This document shows, in pieces, positions 17,141 through 26,389 of a stretch of DNA of 64,000 nt. The DNA lies in contig JADJVN010000002.1 in the NCBI GenBank assembly GCA_016710585.1, positions 62,001 through 126,000 of the forward strand, read 5' to 3'. This stretch comes from Saprospiraceae bacterium. Lineage in GTDB: Bacteria > Bacteroidota > Bacteroidia > Chitinophagales > Saprospiraceae. Position 1 is the first letter of the stretch; every line of letters begins with the position of its first letter. A program made the position numbers and the translations under genes. The notes under the pieces are model-generated. The model saw only the letters and a list, made by a program, of their open reading frames with translations. It ran no database searches and had not been told where the DNA came from.

Positions 17141-17692
17141 ATGGGAGAAAGTTTTGAACTTACAATGGTTGTAGATAATAGAATTACTGAAAATGAATGG
17201 AAAAATTTATTTGAGTTAACTTATTCAAATGAAGTCTATATTGGAAATTTGGAATTCTTTTGTAATAAGATAATTCACTTTATTGAGGTTCGTAGTGATG
17301 AACTTTGGACATACCAAATTTCGGTTCAAGCAAGATTACTTTTTACACGAGAAGATATAATCTGTAAAATAGAAAAATTAACTTGTGCTGTGGATTTAAT
17401 TAATAAATTACTAAAATTTGAATACGCCCTTGGCAATATTGAAACCAATTATATGTTTATTTCTTCAAACAAAAATTGCAGAAATCCTTCTAAAGAGATG
17501 ATTTTAAATTCAGCTTTAATTTTTATTTCTGAAGAAAAATTGAATGACATAGAAATAAATTTATTCCATATTATTTTTAGAAAGGGAAAAACAGTGTGTT
17601 TATTCAATCCTACTGCAGGAATATTATTTACTTCAGAAAGTGATCCATATCGCAAACTTGAAGAGTCCTATCCTGGTTGGGATAAGGTATGA
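17141..17692 (+). CDS. Hypothetical protein, 183 residues
   Basis: I do not recognise the family. The product has no signal peptide or membrane segment, is rich in Asn, Glu and aromatic residues, and ends YRKLEESYPGWDKV. Predicted structure alternates strands (MFISSNKN, ALIFISEEK, HIIFRKGKTVCLF) and helices, so it is probably a globular cytoplasmic alpha/beta protein. The ATG at 17141 follows the hppA terminator by 70 bases and the base composition is even more AT-rich than the neighbours. With the Cys-rich gene at 17997 it forms a pair of small orphans, of the sort often found as immunity or cargo genes. That is only a suggestion from context. Confidence 0.6.
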   Translation: MGESFELTMVVDNRITENEWKNLFELTYSNEVYIGNLEFFCNKIIHFIEVRSDELWTYQISVQARLLFTREDIICKIEKLTCAVDLINKLLKFEYALGNIETNYMFISSNKNCRNPSKEMILNSALIFISEEKLNDIEINLFHIIFRKGKTVCLFNPTAGILFTSESDPYRKLEESYPGWDKV

Positions 17693-17767
17693 ATCTTGGA
17701 TTAATACATTCAATATTAAATATAATCCGTAGAGTTGTCATATGCTAGTACATTCAGAACCAGATTG

Positions 17768-17955
17768 TCGAAGTTTTTAACTTCGATACAATACATTATG
17801 AATTTTAAATTCAAAAAGTAGTGAATATAAAACACAGCAAAGCATTATATTTACAATTAAGTACATAGTATTTATAGACACAATTTGATATACTATAATG
17901 CAGTAAATATGAATTATAAATTCAAAGTAAATATGATCGCAGTTGCACACTGCGA
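17768..17955. repeat. Palindrome cluster in the gap between two small genes
   Basis: The 304-base gap 17693-17996 holds two hairpins of the same design, 7-bp stem and 5-base loop: TCGAAGT/ACTTCGA (17768-17786) and TCGCAGT/ACTGCGA (17937-17955). Between them are two short palindromes, GAATTTTAAATTC near 17794 and GAATTATAAATTC near 17911. The two hairpins share TCGNAGT outside the variable positions. They look like degenerate interspersed palindromic repeats; no gene or transposase is present. Confidence 0.5.
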
Positions 17956-17996
17956 CAATCAGTACAAACAGTGACGCGGAAACAATAATTTGAAAT

Positions 17997-18344
17997 ATGG
18001 AATTTTACAATATTTGTTACATCTGTGGATACATAAATCCAGAAAAATTGGTTGACTATTCTATTTGTAAATGTTGTTTGTATCAGTATGGTATTGATGA
18101 TACTGTTTATGGACATGAATCATTAATGGAATACAGAAATGGATGGATTAAAGAAGGTTTCCCATTTAAGGGGATATTGGGTTATTTTAAAAGTATAGAT
18201 AAATTGTTATTGCAATTGGATAATTTAAAGAAACTTGAAATTTCCAATTATCATAGTTTATTTACAGCACATCAAGTAAATAAAAAATGGACAAATGAAG
18301 TCAATCAAGATTTGATTCGAAATTCATGGGATAAATATTATTGA
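17997..18344 (+). CDS. Small Cys-rich (CPCC-like) protein
   Basis: 115 residues. Residues 7-10 are CYIC followed by GYINPE, then YSICKCCLYQYGIDD near residue 25, and RNGWIKEGFPF near residue 48. This spacing (CxxCGY ... xxCxCCxxxxGxDD ... Y/WxxGW) matches small bacterial proteins with a CPCC-type zinc-ribbon-like module, many annotated as hypothetical or as immunity-like proteins. The usual Pro of CPCC is Lys here. No signal peptide is seen. It probably binds a metal through the four cysteines. It is convergent with the leucine-rich-repeat gene. Confidence 0.65.
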   Translation: MEFYNICYICGYINPEKLVDYSICKCCLYQYGIDDTVYGHESLMEYRNGWIKEGFPFKGILGYFKSIDKLLLQLDNLKKLEISNYHSLFTAHQVNKKWTNEVNQDLIRNSWDKYY

Positions 18345-18353
18345 AATTATTGT

Positions 18354-18379
18354 AAAAAGGGGGGTGATTCACCTTTTTT
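18354..18379. terminator. Probable terminator between convergent genes
   Basis: AAAAAGG, extra G residues, GGTG ATT CACC and seven T. The stem is short and has a G bulge, but the T tract and the position between the genes ending at 18344 and 18413 support it. Confidence 0.5.
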
Positions 18380-18412
18380 TGTTTTAATCAGATTACTTAT
18401 AAAAAGTTTTTT

Positions 18413-21229
18413 TTAATTTTTATCTAATATTGGTTCTCCACATTGCCATTTTTTATCATAGTGTAGTGTTTCAAATTCTTCCTGGTTTACTATTCCACTA
18501 CTAGAAAAAAATCCATTTCTTTTTGAAAGAATCGTTTCCAGAATATTCCCATTATTATCATAAAATTTGGTTGTAACTTCACGAGTTCTACTATGAATAT
18601 CTCCATTGCAAATAGTTTTAGAATAGATTACATTAATTCCTTTAACTGTGATAAATCCTGCCTCAGATCTTAAAAATTCACATTTTTGATTTCCTCCACA
18701 TTCTAAGATATTTAAGCTGTCAGATAACCACAATGGCATATTCTTTATGTCAAATTCATTTCCAATAAATGTTCTTTTAATAAATTCAATAAATTGATTA
18801 GAGCATGGATTGTTTTTTAGAATTTTATTTCCAAAAGGAATCAAGAAAATGAATTTGCTACTTATTGAATCTAAATTATTTGAACTAAAATCTACATGCT
18901 TCAAATGTTGTAATGAAGTTAATTCTTCAGGCAATTGACCGGTGAATTGATTATTATCGAGTTTGAGTTTTTTAAGTTTTTTTAGATTGCCTAGTATCGA
19001 AGGAATTGGACCTTGTAATTTATTTTTACTTAGGTCTAGGCCAGTCAAATCTGTCCAATTCTTGAGCTTTGTGGTAAAGGTACCTTGAAGAGCATTATTG
19101 CTCAAATTAATATATTTTATAAAATGAGTATTTAATTCTGGAATGTTTCCCTCCAATTGATTATTACTTAAGATTAAAGTGTCTAGTGTATTCATGTCTA
19201 AAGATGGAATATTCCCATTCAAATTATTGTTATCCAAAATGATTGAGCGAACACATCCTTCCTTTGTAGTATAAACACCATGCCAATCGGATATTTTTTG
19301 TACAGGCTTTAGCCAATTGGTTTTATTGTGCCACGAACTTCCATTAGTGCTATTATACAATTTCACTAATTCAAGAGAATCTTTTTTTAGATCACAAACT
19401 TTTATGGAAATCGTTTTGCTTTCTAATGTTAATTTTTGCAAATTAGGGTTAGTGACTTTAACTATATAACGTCCTGCATCATTGCTTTGCAGTTTATTGA
19501 ATGTATAAGTATTTGAATGCATATCTTGCAAACTATCCATTGACCATAAGTCATTATTTAAATTTATCCATTCGTAATTATTGTCTTTTACAGATGGATC
19601 AATTTTTAAATCTATTTTGAGAGTTTGATTTGAAATGCTGGAATATATGGTGTCAATATAAATATTTTTTTGATTTTCTACACCAGGGTATCTGAATTTT
19701 CTAGAGTTTTCAAAAGTGAAGAAATTATTATCCACAATTAAGCTTCTTAACTTGTGGCTATTACTAAAATTTGGGATGATACCAGATAAAAAGTTACTTT
19801 GAAAGTATAATCGTGTAATTTCTGGTATTTTATCAAAATTCGGAATTGAACCTATAAGTTCATTCTTTTGTAATTCTAAATGTTCAAGAATTGGTAGTTT
19901 GTCAAAATTTGGAATAGAGCCTGAGAGTTTATTGTCAAATAAATACAAGTATCCAAGTTTTGGTACTTTGTCAAAATTGGGAATATTGCCAGATAGTTTA
20001 TTACTAGATAAGTCTAAATAAGTTAATTTAGGCAAATTTGAAAAATTTGGAACAGGCCCTGTAAGTTTATTTTTATCTATAATAAGAGCTTGTAGTTGAG
20101 TCAATTTATCAAAATTGGGAATACTGCCATAAAGTTGATTATCAGAAAGTCTTATAGTAACTAGAAGGGATAATTTATTGAAATTAGGAATTTTTCCACT
20201 AAGTAAATTATTATTTAAATGTAAAGCCCTTAAAGTAAGTAATTTATTAAAATTCGGAATTTGATCGCTAAGTAAATTTCCGCATAAGAATATCTCTTTT
20301 ATTTTATCTAATTTGCTAAAGTTTGGGATTGAGCCAGAGAGCAGATTTTTATCTAGTAAGAGATGTTCTAAATTTTGTAAATTGTCGAAATCGGGAATAC
20401 TGCCTGTAAGTTTGTTTTCACGCAACTCTAAACTCTCTAGATTTTGTAGTTTTTTAAAATTGGGTATTGATCCTGACAGTTCATTATTTCTTAAACTCAG
20501 TTCCCTAAGATTTTCCAAATTGTTAAAGTTTGGAATTTCTCCAGAAAGTTTGTTGTTATTTAAATTTAGCTCAACTAGTATGGACAAATTTGTAAAGTCT
20601 GGAATTTTACCTTCAAGTTTATTATTGGTTAAGTGAAGTCTAAGTAGTGAAGGTAAATTCTCAAAGTTTGGAATTCTGCCATCAAGATTGTTATGATCTA
20701 ATGATAAATCACTTAGTAAACTTAAATTGTCAAAATTTGGAATTGATCCGCTGAGCTTGTTATTAGATAATACCAAATTATTTAAATTTAGTAAATTGTT
20801 GAAATTTGGAATACCTCCAGTAAATTCATTGTCATTTAAAAATAAGGTTTTAAGTTTTGGTAAATTATTAAAATTTGGAATCGATCCTGTAAGCTTATTT
20901 CCAGTTAGATAGAGCGCAACTAAACAGGGAAAATTGAAATTGTCTATATTGCCTGAGAGATGGTTATGATCTAAAGTTATGGCTATGACGGATCCATTTT
21001 CATCCACTTTAATACCAAACCAAGTGTCAATAGTCTTATCGGGTATTAACCAGTTTGTTTTGTTTGTCCAGCTATTGCCATCTGAGCTATTGAATAGTTT
21101 AACCAGTTCTAGTGAATCTGAATAGCGATTGCATTGGGCAGAAACACTGGCTAAGTTAATAAAGTTAAAAGTAATACTCACTGTAATAAAATACTCCAAG
21201 AATTTAATGAAAAACTTTGTAATTATCAT
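18413..21229 (-). CDS. Secreted leucine-rich-repeat protein with 23-residue IPNF repeats
   Basis: 938 residues with a signal peptide ending ASVSAQ. An N-terminal cap (DSLELVKLFNSSDGNSWTNK) leads into 17 consecutive repeats of 23 residues with the core G(S/N/K)IPNFxxLxxLxxLxLxxNxL, a plant-like LRR type. An Ig-like segment follows at about residues 535-620, then a second cap (DSLELVKLYNSTNGSSWHNK), about five more LRRs and a Cys-containing C-terminal module. The cap-plus-LRR unit therefore occurs twice. No T9SS domain is visible at the C-terminus, so the route to the surface is unclear. At the DNA level the array is a 69-base tandem repeat, prone to length change. Its partner is unknown; LRR surface proteins usually bind proteins. 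Confidence 0.8.
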   Translation of the reverse strand: MIITKFFIKFLEYFITVSITFNFINLASVSAQCNRYSDSLELVKLFNSSDGNSWTNKTNWLIPDKTIDTWFGIKVDENGSVIAITLDHNHLSGNIDNFNFPCLVALYLTGNKLTGSIPNFNNLPKLKTLFLNDNEFTGGIPNFNNLLNLNNLVLSNNKLSGSIPNFDNLSLLSDLSLDHNNLDGRIPNFENLPSLLRLHLTNNKLEGKIPDFTNLSILVELNLNNNKLSGEIPNFNNLENLRELSLRNNELSGSIPNFKKLQNLESLELRENKLTGSIPDFDNLQNLEHLLLDKNLLSGSIPNFSKLDKIKEIFLCGNLLSDQIPNFNKLLTLRALHLNNNLLSGKIPNFNKLSLLVTIRLSDNQLYGSIPNFDKLTQLQALIIDKNKLTGPVPNFSNLPKLTYLDLSSNKLSGNIPNFDKVPKLGYLYLFDNKLSGSIPNFDKLPILEHLELQKNELIGSIPNFDKIPEITRLYFQSNFLSGIIPNFSNSHKLRSLIVDNNFFTFENSRKFRYPGVENQKNIYIDTIYSSISNQTLKIDLKIDPSVKDNNYEWINLNNDLWSMDSLQDMHSNTYTFNKLQSNDAGRYIVKVTNPNLQKLTLESKTISIKVCDLKKDSLELVKLYNSTNGSSWHNKTNWLKPVQKISDWHGVYTTKEGCVRSIILDNNNLNGNIPSLDMNTLDTLILSNNQLEGNIPELNTHFIKYINLSNNALQGTFTTKLKNWTDLTGLDLSKNKLQGPIPSILGNLKKLKKLKLDNNQFTGQLPEELTSLQHLKHVDFSSNNLDSISSKFIFLIPFGNKILKNNPCSNQFIEFIKRTFIGNEFDIKNMPLWLSDSLNILECGGNQKCEFLRSEAGFITVKGINVIYSKTICNGDIHSRTREVTTKFYDNNGNILETILSKRNGFFSSSGIVNQEEFETLHYDKKWQCGEPILDKN

Positions 21230-21398
21230 TTTAATAGCTGTTTATATTTATTGATTACTTTGCTTTATTAAAACTAAATAGTCCAAGCAAATATAAGAAA
21301 TTTAAAGATTGTATTTTGTTTTTGCCCATTAATTGTGATGCAATTATTAGCGAAATAGTTTTTATTCTTATTGAATAAGAAAAACTTAAACCAAACAA

Positions 21399-21431
21399 AA
21401 AAAGCCCAAACACAATGTGCTTGGGCTTTTT
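21399..21431 (-). terminator. Terminator of the large T9SS gene
   Basis: AAAAAGCCCAA pairs with TTGGGCTTTTT, with an inner CAC/GTG pair. On the minus strand it is followed by a T tract, 21 bases after the stop of the gene at 21452. Confidence 0.85.
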
Positions 21432-21451
21432 CGTTTTTCTGTTTTTATAAC

Positions 21452-24400
21452 TTAATCAAGTACGATCATTTTTTGAACCATCTTCACCGCATCAGCTTCT
21501 AGTTCGTAGAAGTAGATTCCAGAATTTTTTACCTGATGACGATCTATTTTTATCTCATTGATCCCAATATGGGAGTTGACTTTTTGAGAATAAATTTGAT
21601 CTCCTGTAGTATTGTAAATTCTAAGACTTACTTCCATTTCTTGACTTGCATCGAAGCGTATCGTTGTATTCTGAGAGAATGGATTTGGTTGATTGGTCAA
21701 TAGGTTGAATGTAGCTTTTGACTTTCCTTCAGTTTTTAGTTCGATATCTTTTATTTCTCCATTGGTGAAATAGATTTCAGATTTCAATGAACTTGATTTT
21801 AAAGTCAATTCATTTACATTGACATCAGCATTAATCACTATGTAGAACAAAGGCAAGTTTGAATTGAATACCTTGTTAAGTCCTTCTACACTTAGTCTGA
21901 TTTCTTTATCCAACACATTGTAGTTTTCTTTATTGATATCCAATTGTCCACTTTCAAAACTAATGAATTCTGCTTTGTTTGAATTTAAGCTCAATGCCAT
22001 TTGCAATCCTTCAATACTTGTATTGTGATTCAAGCTGATTCCTATTTTTTTGACCTGTGCAATTGCATCATAAGTACCTTCATTCAAGATTAAGCTAGCT
22101 TTATTTGTATTTCTGTTTATTGCATTAGTGAATAAACTTGCAGACATGTCAATATCTCCTATTTTCATTCCGATGAAATGATTTTTATCATAAGATTCAA
22201 GATCTCCTGTCTCGATAAATTCTGGAAAATCATAAGGATAAGATTGATCTGCAAACGAATACGCTTTCGGAATAAATCTCCAAGATTTATTATTGTTAAA
22301 GTTACTTGATACACCTAATATGGCTTTTCTCAAATCGGATATATCTCTTGCAGTAATGGATTTCGAATTATTGACATCTGCAGCAATAAGTGCATATGGA
22401 TCAGATATTGTCTTGCTACCAAGGATGTGTTTCTGAATTTGAAGGATATCAAATGTACTAACACCATTCAGTAAATCATCATTTTTTGCAGGAACAATTT
22501 TATATATTCCTTTTTCTATATCATTGAATGCATAGTTTCCTTCAGCATTTGACACTATTGATTTTTTGATTTGATCTAAACTATTGAGTAAGTCAATATT
22601 GATATTTGGAATATTGCTTTGATTTGCTCTTTGAAGATTTCCAGAGTAGCTTAACAATGTACCACCACATGTATTGTTGTTGTCTTGGAGTCTGACAAAA
22701 GTCTCGCAATAATCTTGATTGCCTGAATCATCAGTGACATAAATTCTCAATGGTATGACTCTTGAACTAGCACCTTTTAAACTGTCACAGTTTAATATCA
22801 ATGATGTATTAAAAGGATCTGCAGAGAAAGAGATTCTTAGATTTGATTTGGAAGTACAATTATCATCGCTGTTTACATCAAAATCTTTTGCAAATATTTG
22901 TACTGTCTTTGTTGTAGGCATGACCACTGTCACGATTCCATTGATACAATATGGAGTAGGTTTTTTGCAATCGCGGATGAAAAATAATTGATCACATGAT
23001 GTATAGTTTCCACATTGATCTTGAACAGTCCAATGGATTCTGTGAGTCTTATCTATAGGTAAGGTTCCAATAGCTCGATTACCAACGCTACTAGTATTTG
23101 ATTCAAAGATCCCATCATTATTTATATCAAGTCTATAAGTCCATCGCAAATCACTTGGATTGGTGCAATCATCATCACCTTCAACGGTAAGATCATAATG
23201 TCCATAGCATAATCCATCACTTGCATTTTTGAAAGATTCTTTATCACAAAAATCGACAAAATCACAATTTTTTATTGTAGGTGGTTCAGAATTCATCACG
23301 TAGATCAATTGTGTTTCCGACCAAATACCAGAGTTTGTATTTGCATTATATTGGCACCAATCGACCACTGTCCATTTGCGCAATATCTTATAGCATACAC
23401 TATCTACAAAAGTGAGTTTTAAATCTTCATAATTTGCAGCAACTTGTGCACAACCTAGATTAGAGTATGTCGGTTCACCAGTATTAGATGGATGAGTGAT
23501 GACATTATTGCAGGAATTGATCAGCTTGGTTGGTGGAAATATTATATTTTTTCTATCGAAAAAATTTGTATTTCGAATAGTGATCGTTTGTGTAGCTATC
23601 GAAGTCAATCCTTGATTATCTTTTGCTGTAAATATTCTTGTTATCGTACCTTGATTACAATTAATATTTCTTTCTACAGTTTCATCGACAGTGACTGAAC
23701 AATTATCTGTAGCAAGACCATCTCTACCTGCATAATAGGTAGGAGCTGAGTAAAAATTATTGTCTCTTATGATAATGCTAGTTCTGTCAGATTCTCTTGT
23801 TCGGATCACTCCAAATTCCTTTAAGTCAGAATACTTGTATTCACATGATATAGTGATATCTGTGGGAGGGACGATGATAGGCGCCACTTTTTCTTGTACA
23901 ATTGCTTCAACCATACAAGTGTTTTTATTTCCATAAGTATCTTCTACTTGTAAAGCCACCATCACTGTCGTGCCAATATCTAAACAACAGAATTCGACGA
24001 AATCACCGAATGCAGTTCCAGTACCACAAGTATTGAGCATTCTTGCAACTTTAATATTTTTTATCTTACAATTGTCTGTAGAACCTGCATCAAAGGAACT
24101 TGCATAAGCTTTGGCAGAACCATCTGCAGCCAGTGTGATCACTGTTTTTTGATCACATACTGCTAGAGGTGCAAGATTATCTACGACACCAACTTCTGTA
24201 GCACACTCAGATTTATTTCCGCAGTCATCTGTAACATAATAGATAATCCAGATTCTTCCTTCAGGAGCTCCATTAAGATAGAAACATTTATCTGTAATGT
24301 TATAGCTAATATACTGTTTTGATGGTTCAGCTGGTTGACCAGTCGCAGGTTCTCTAAGTTTGACGTACACATCATAAGTCCATTTTCCACAATCTTCAAC

Positions 24401-25450
24401 TGATGCTGGTGGTGGAATCTTAGTTGTAGCCGTACACGAATAAGTATCCATTCCTACAGTAAATTGCACTGGACATTCAACTAATGGTGGAACATCATCT
24501 ACTACTTTTATGGTTTGATTGTATTCAGTAACACCCTGTGTACACCAATCCAGTATAACCCATCTTCTCAATATCTTATAAGTCCCATCGCAAACTACAA
24601 TTTTTAAATCAGAAAAAGTAGCATTTAATGTTGTACAACCATTTGAAATGGGATGACCTGTATGACTTGGACTAGGATTGCCATTTGGAAGTTTTGGAAA
24701 AGTACTTGAGCAAAGTAAATAATTTGTGGAATTGACCCCTATCAATCCATCGTAATTTTTTGGATAAACGATGTCTGCAAGACTTGGTTTTATAATGCAA
24801 ATCGTATCATTGCATGTAGAAGTATTCCCTAAAGAATCCTTAGCCACCCATGTTCTAATTATTTTTCGGATGTATGGATTAAGGCAGGTATAATGAATCT
24901 CATTATCTGTATAAGTTAATTCTACTTTTGAACATTTGTCCCAACCAGTGACCACATATATCGGCGGTGTAGTTGAAGTTTGTACACTCGTTGTGCTAAG
25001 CCATGATGGAATGGGGAAGCCAAGATTGCTTGGTGAGATCGATGTCGCACAGCGAATCGTATCATTACTACACACTAATAAAGGTGGGTATTTGTCTTCA
25101 ATTTTTACTTTTCCCCAACAAGAATTTCCTGATGCAAGATGCCAAATTTTGAAATCAAATGTTTTATTGATATCAGCTGATCCGAAGTTGAGATCAGACT
25201 CTAATATGCCATCTAGATAGACTTTTATAGTATAATCCGCATTAACTCCAATCATATCCTCTAACACCATATTTGGTGTAATGGTGGCAAAACAATTGCT
25301 GTCAAGGGAAACATGCAATAGATCATTACATGCAATTTCAATCAATGTCTTTTTTTCTGTGGCTTTAATCATTGAAAAGGAGAAGAGGATTCCAATAACT
25401 AAAATGGATCTCTTTAAAAAACTCCTTGCAATAGTAACATTTTGATTCAT
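21452..25450 (-). CDS. Very large secreted protein with dockerin-like segment and T9SS type A domain
   Basis: The ATG at 25450 (MNQNVTIARSFLKR) is chosen over an open upstream extension because it begins a good signal peptide (SILVIGILFSFSMIKA). The product is about 1,332 residues. Most of it is made of Cys-rich beta modules in which two related blocks recur: SDLKIVVCDGTYKILRRWVI with DWCTQ, and EDLKLTFVDSVCYKILRKWT with DWCQY; phrases such as VTDDCGNKSECATEV are typical of HYR-like adhesion domains. Near residues 1050-1120 lies a dockerin-like stretch (STFDILQIQKHILG, ALIAADVNNSKSITARDISD). The C-terminus is a T9SS domain (NLLTNQPNPFSQNTTIRFD to GIYFYELEADAVK). A surface adhesin or matrix protein is the likely role. 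Confidence 0.8.
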   Translation of the reverse strand: MNQNVTIARSFLKRSILVIGILFSFSMIKATEKKTLIEIACNDLLHVSLDSNCFATITPNMVLEDMIGVNADYTIKVYLDGILESDLNFGSADINKTFDFKIWHLASGNSCWGKVKIEDKYPPLLVCSNDTIRCATSISPSNLGFPIPSWLSTTSVQTSTTPPIYVVTGWDKCSKVELTYTDNEIHYTCLNPYIRKIIRTWVAKDSLGNTSTCNDTICIIKPSLADIVYPKNYDGLIGVNSTNYLLCSSTFPKLPNGNPSPSHTGHPISNGCTTLNATFSDLKIVVCDGTYKILRRWVILDWCTQGVTEYNQTIKVVDDVPPLVECPVQFTVGMDTYSCTATTKIPPPASVEDCGKWTYDVYVKLREPATGQPAEPSKQYISYNITDKCFYLNGAPEGRIWIIYYVTDDCGNKSECATEVGVVDNLAPLAVCDQKTVITLAADGSAKAYASSFDAGSTDNCKIKNIKVARMLNTCGTGTAFGDFVEFCCLDIGTTVMVALQVEDTYGNKNTCMVEAIVQEKVAPIIVPPTDITISCEYKYSDLKEFGVIRTRESDRTSIIIRDNNFYSAPTYYAGRDGLATDNCSVTVDETVERNINCNQGTITRIFTAKDNQGLTSIATQTITIRNTNFFDRKNIIFPPTKLINSCNNVITHPSNTGEPTYSNLGCAQVAANYEDLKLTFVDSVCYKILRKWTVVDWCQYNANTNSGIWSETQLIYVMNSEPPTIKNCDFVDFCDKESFKNASDGLCYGHYDLTVEGDDDCTNPSDLRWTYRLDINNDGIFESNTSSVGNRAIGTLPIDKTHRIHWTVQDQCGNYTSCDQLFFIRDCKKPTPYCINGIVTVVMPTTKTVQIFAKDFDVNSDDNCTSKSNLRISFSADPFNTSLILNCDSLKGASSRVIPLRIYVTDDSGNQDYCETFVRLQDNNNTCGGTLLSYSGNLQRANQSNIPNINIDLLNSLDQIKKSIVSNAEGNYAFNDIEKGIYKIVPAKNDDLLNGVSTFDILQIQKHILGSKTISDPYALIAADVNNSKSITARDISDLRKAILGVSSNFNNNKSWRFIPKAYSFADQSYPYDFPEFIETGDLESYDKNHFIGMKIGDIDMSASLFTNAINRNTNKASLILNEGTYDAIAQVKKIGISLNHNTSIEGLQMALSLNSNKAEFISFESGQLDINKENYNVLDKEIRLSVEGLNKVFNSNLPLFYIVINADVNVNELTLKSSSLKSEIYFTNGEIKDIELKTEGKSKATFNLLTNQPNPFSQNTTIRFDASQEMEVSLRIYNTTGDQIYSQKVNSHIGINEIKIDRHQVKNSGIYFYELEADAVKMVQKMIVLD

Positions 25451-25757
25451 GGTAATATTTTTTCGGTTTATGAGCAAATTCTCGGATTTTTTTATCCGGC
25501 GCTTACATTGATTCAAAATATATACCAATTTTTTATAATTTATTATTTTTTGTTATATGAAAAAGACCAAAATTGAAACAATAATTATTGAAAATCAATA
25601 AATTATAAATTATGATAATAAATATGTCAAATAATTTATTTATTAGGGATTTATTTAATATTTACTCCAAAACTCTATAAAGCACAACTTTGTATGAAGC
25701 AATTTAGGATAAGCATAGTCTTGAATAAGAAATCGGAATTATGCGATTTTAATGCGT
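25451..25757. other. Intergenic stretch without recognisable feature
   Basis: 307 bases between two minus-strand genes. Very AT-rich, with runs such as AATTATAAATTATGATAATAAAT. I see no hairpin with a T tract, no small open frame and no repeat found elsewhere in the window. Confidence 0.6.
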
Positions 25758-26333
25758 TTATCTTAAGAATTCGAGTTCTCCCTCATCATTATATTTTGCA
25801 AGTGCGCTTGGACCTGAAGAGATGTTTTCAGCCTGTCGATGTTTGACGATATAGTCTATTTGCGATTTGATATCTGATGAAATTTGATTGTAAGAATGAG
25901 CTGGTTTTTGGCCAGAAATATTTGCTGAAGTAGATATTATTGGTCTTCCGAATGTTTTGATTAAGCTATTGCAAAATGGATCTTTACAAATTCGCATTGC
26001 GACGGTATTGTTTAAGATGGCGGCATCAGGAAGTGATTTGATATTTTGGTAAACGATAGTCAAAGGTTTATCATAAAGGCTAAGCAATAAATCTATCCTT
26101 GGATGAATTTTATCGACATATTGATAAAGCATTTCAATACTATCGACAAGAAGAATAAATGATTTTGTGGCAGGTCTAGCTTTTATCTGAAATATCTTTT
26201 CATAAACTAATGGGTTCAAGGCGTCGCCACCGATGCCCCAAATTGTGTCCGTTGGGTAAAGTATAGTTTGACCTAATTCTAACGCTTGAATACAATTTTT
26301 TAGGTCTTCACTAAATTTTCCATTTTCAGACAT
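25758..26333 (-). CDS. tsaC: L-threonylcarbamoyladenylate synthase (TsaC/YrdC/Sua5 family)
   Basis: Makes threonylcarbamoyl-AMP from threonine, bicarbonate and ATP for the t6A37 modification of tRNAs reading ANN codons. 191 residues, the short form without the Sua5 C-terminal domain. Diagnostic parts are LYPTDTIWGIGGDA (residues 25-38), KARPATKSFILLVDS with the KxR...K nucleotide-binding pattern, and RPIISTSANISGQKP near residue 130. It is divergent from the PKD-domain gene at 26390, with 56 bases between the starts, which must contain both promoters. Confidence 0.92.
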   Translation of the reverse strand: MSENGKFSEDLKNCIQALELGQTILYPTDTIWGIGGDALNPLVYEKIFQIKARPATKSFILLVDSIEMLYQYVDKIHPRIDLLLSLYDKPLTIVYQNIKSLPDAAILNNTVAMRICKDPFCNSLIKTFGRPIISTSANISGQKPAHSYNQISSDIKSQIDYIVKHRQAENISSGPSALAKYNDEGELEFLR

Positions 26334-26389
26334 AAGATTTTCAATTTTTTAAACTATTAAACGTAATTTTTCGTTTTTGGACATAGATT

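Noticed and set aside
20313..20912. Plus-strand open frames in the LRR region
   Set aside because: They are periodic translations of the 69-base repeat in the wrong frame (KFGIxPxS repeats).
22755..25220. Several plus-strand open frames under the large T9SS gene
   Set aside because: The minus-strand frame is continuous with signal peptide, domains and sorting signal; the others have no start context or homology.
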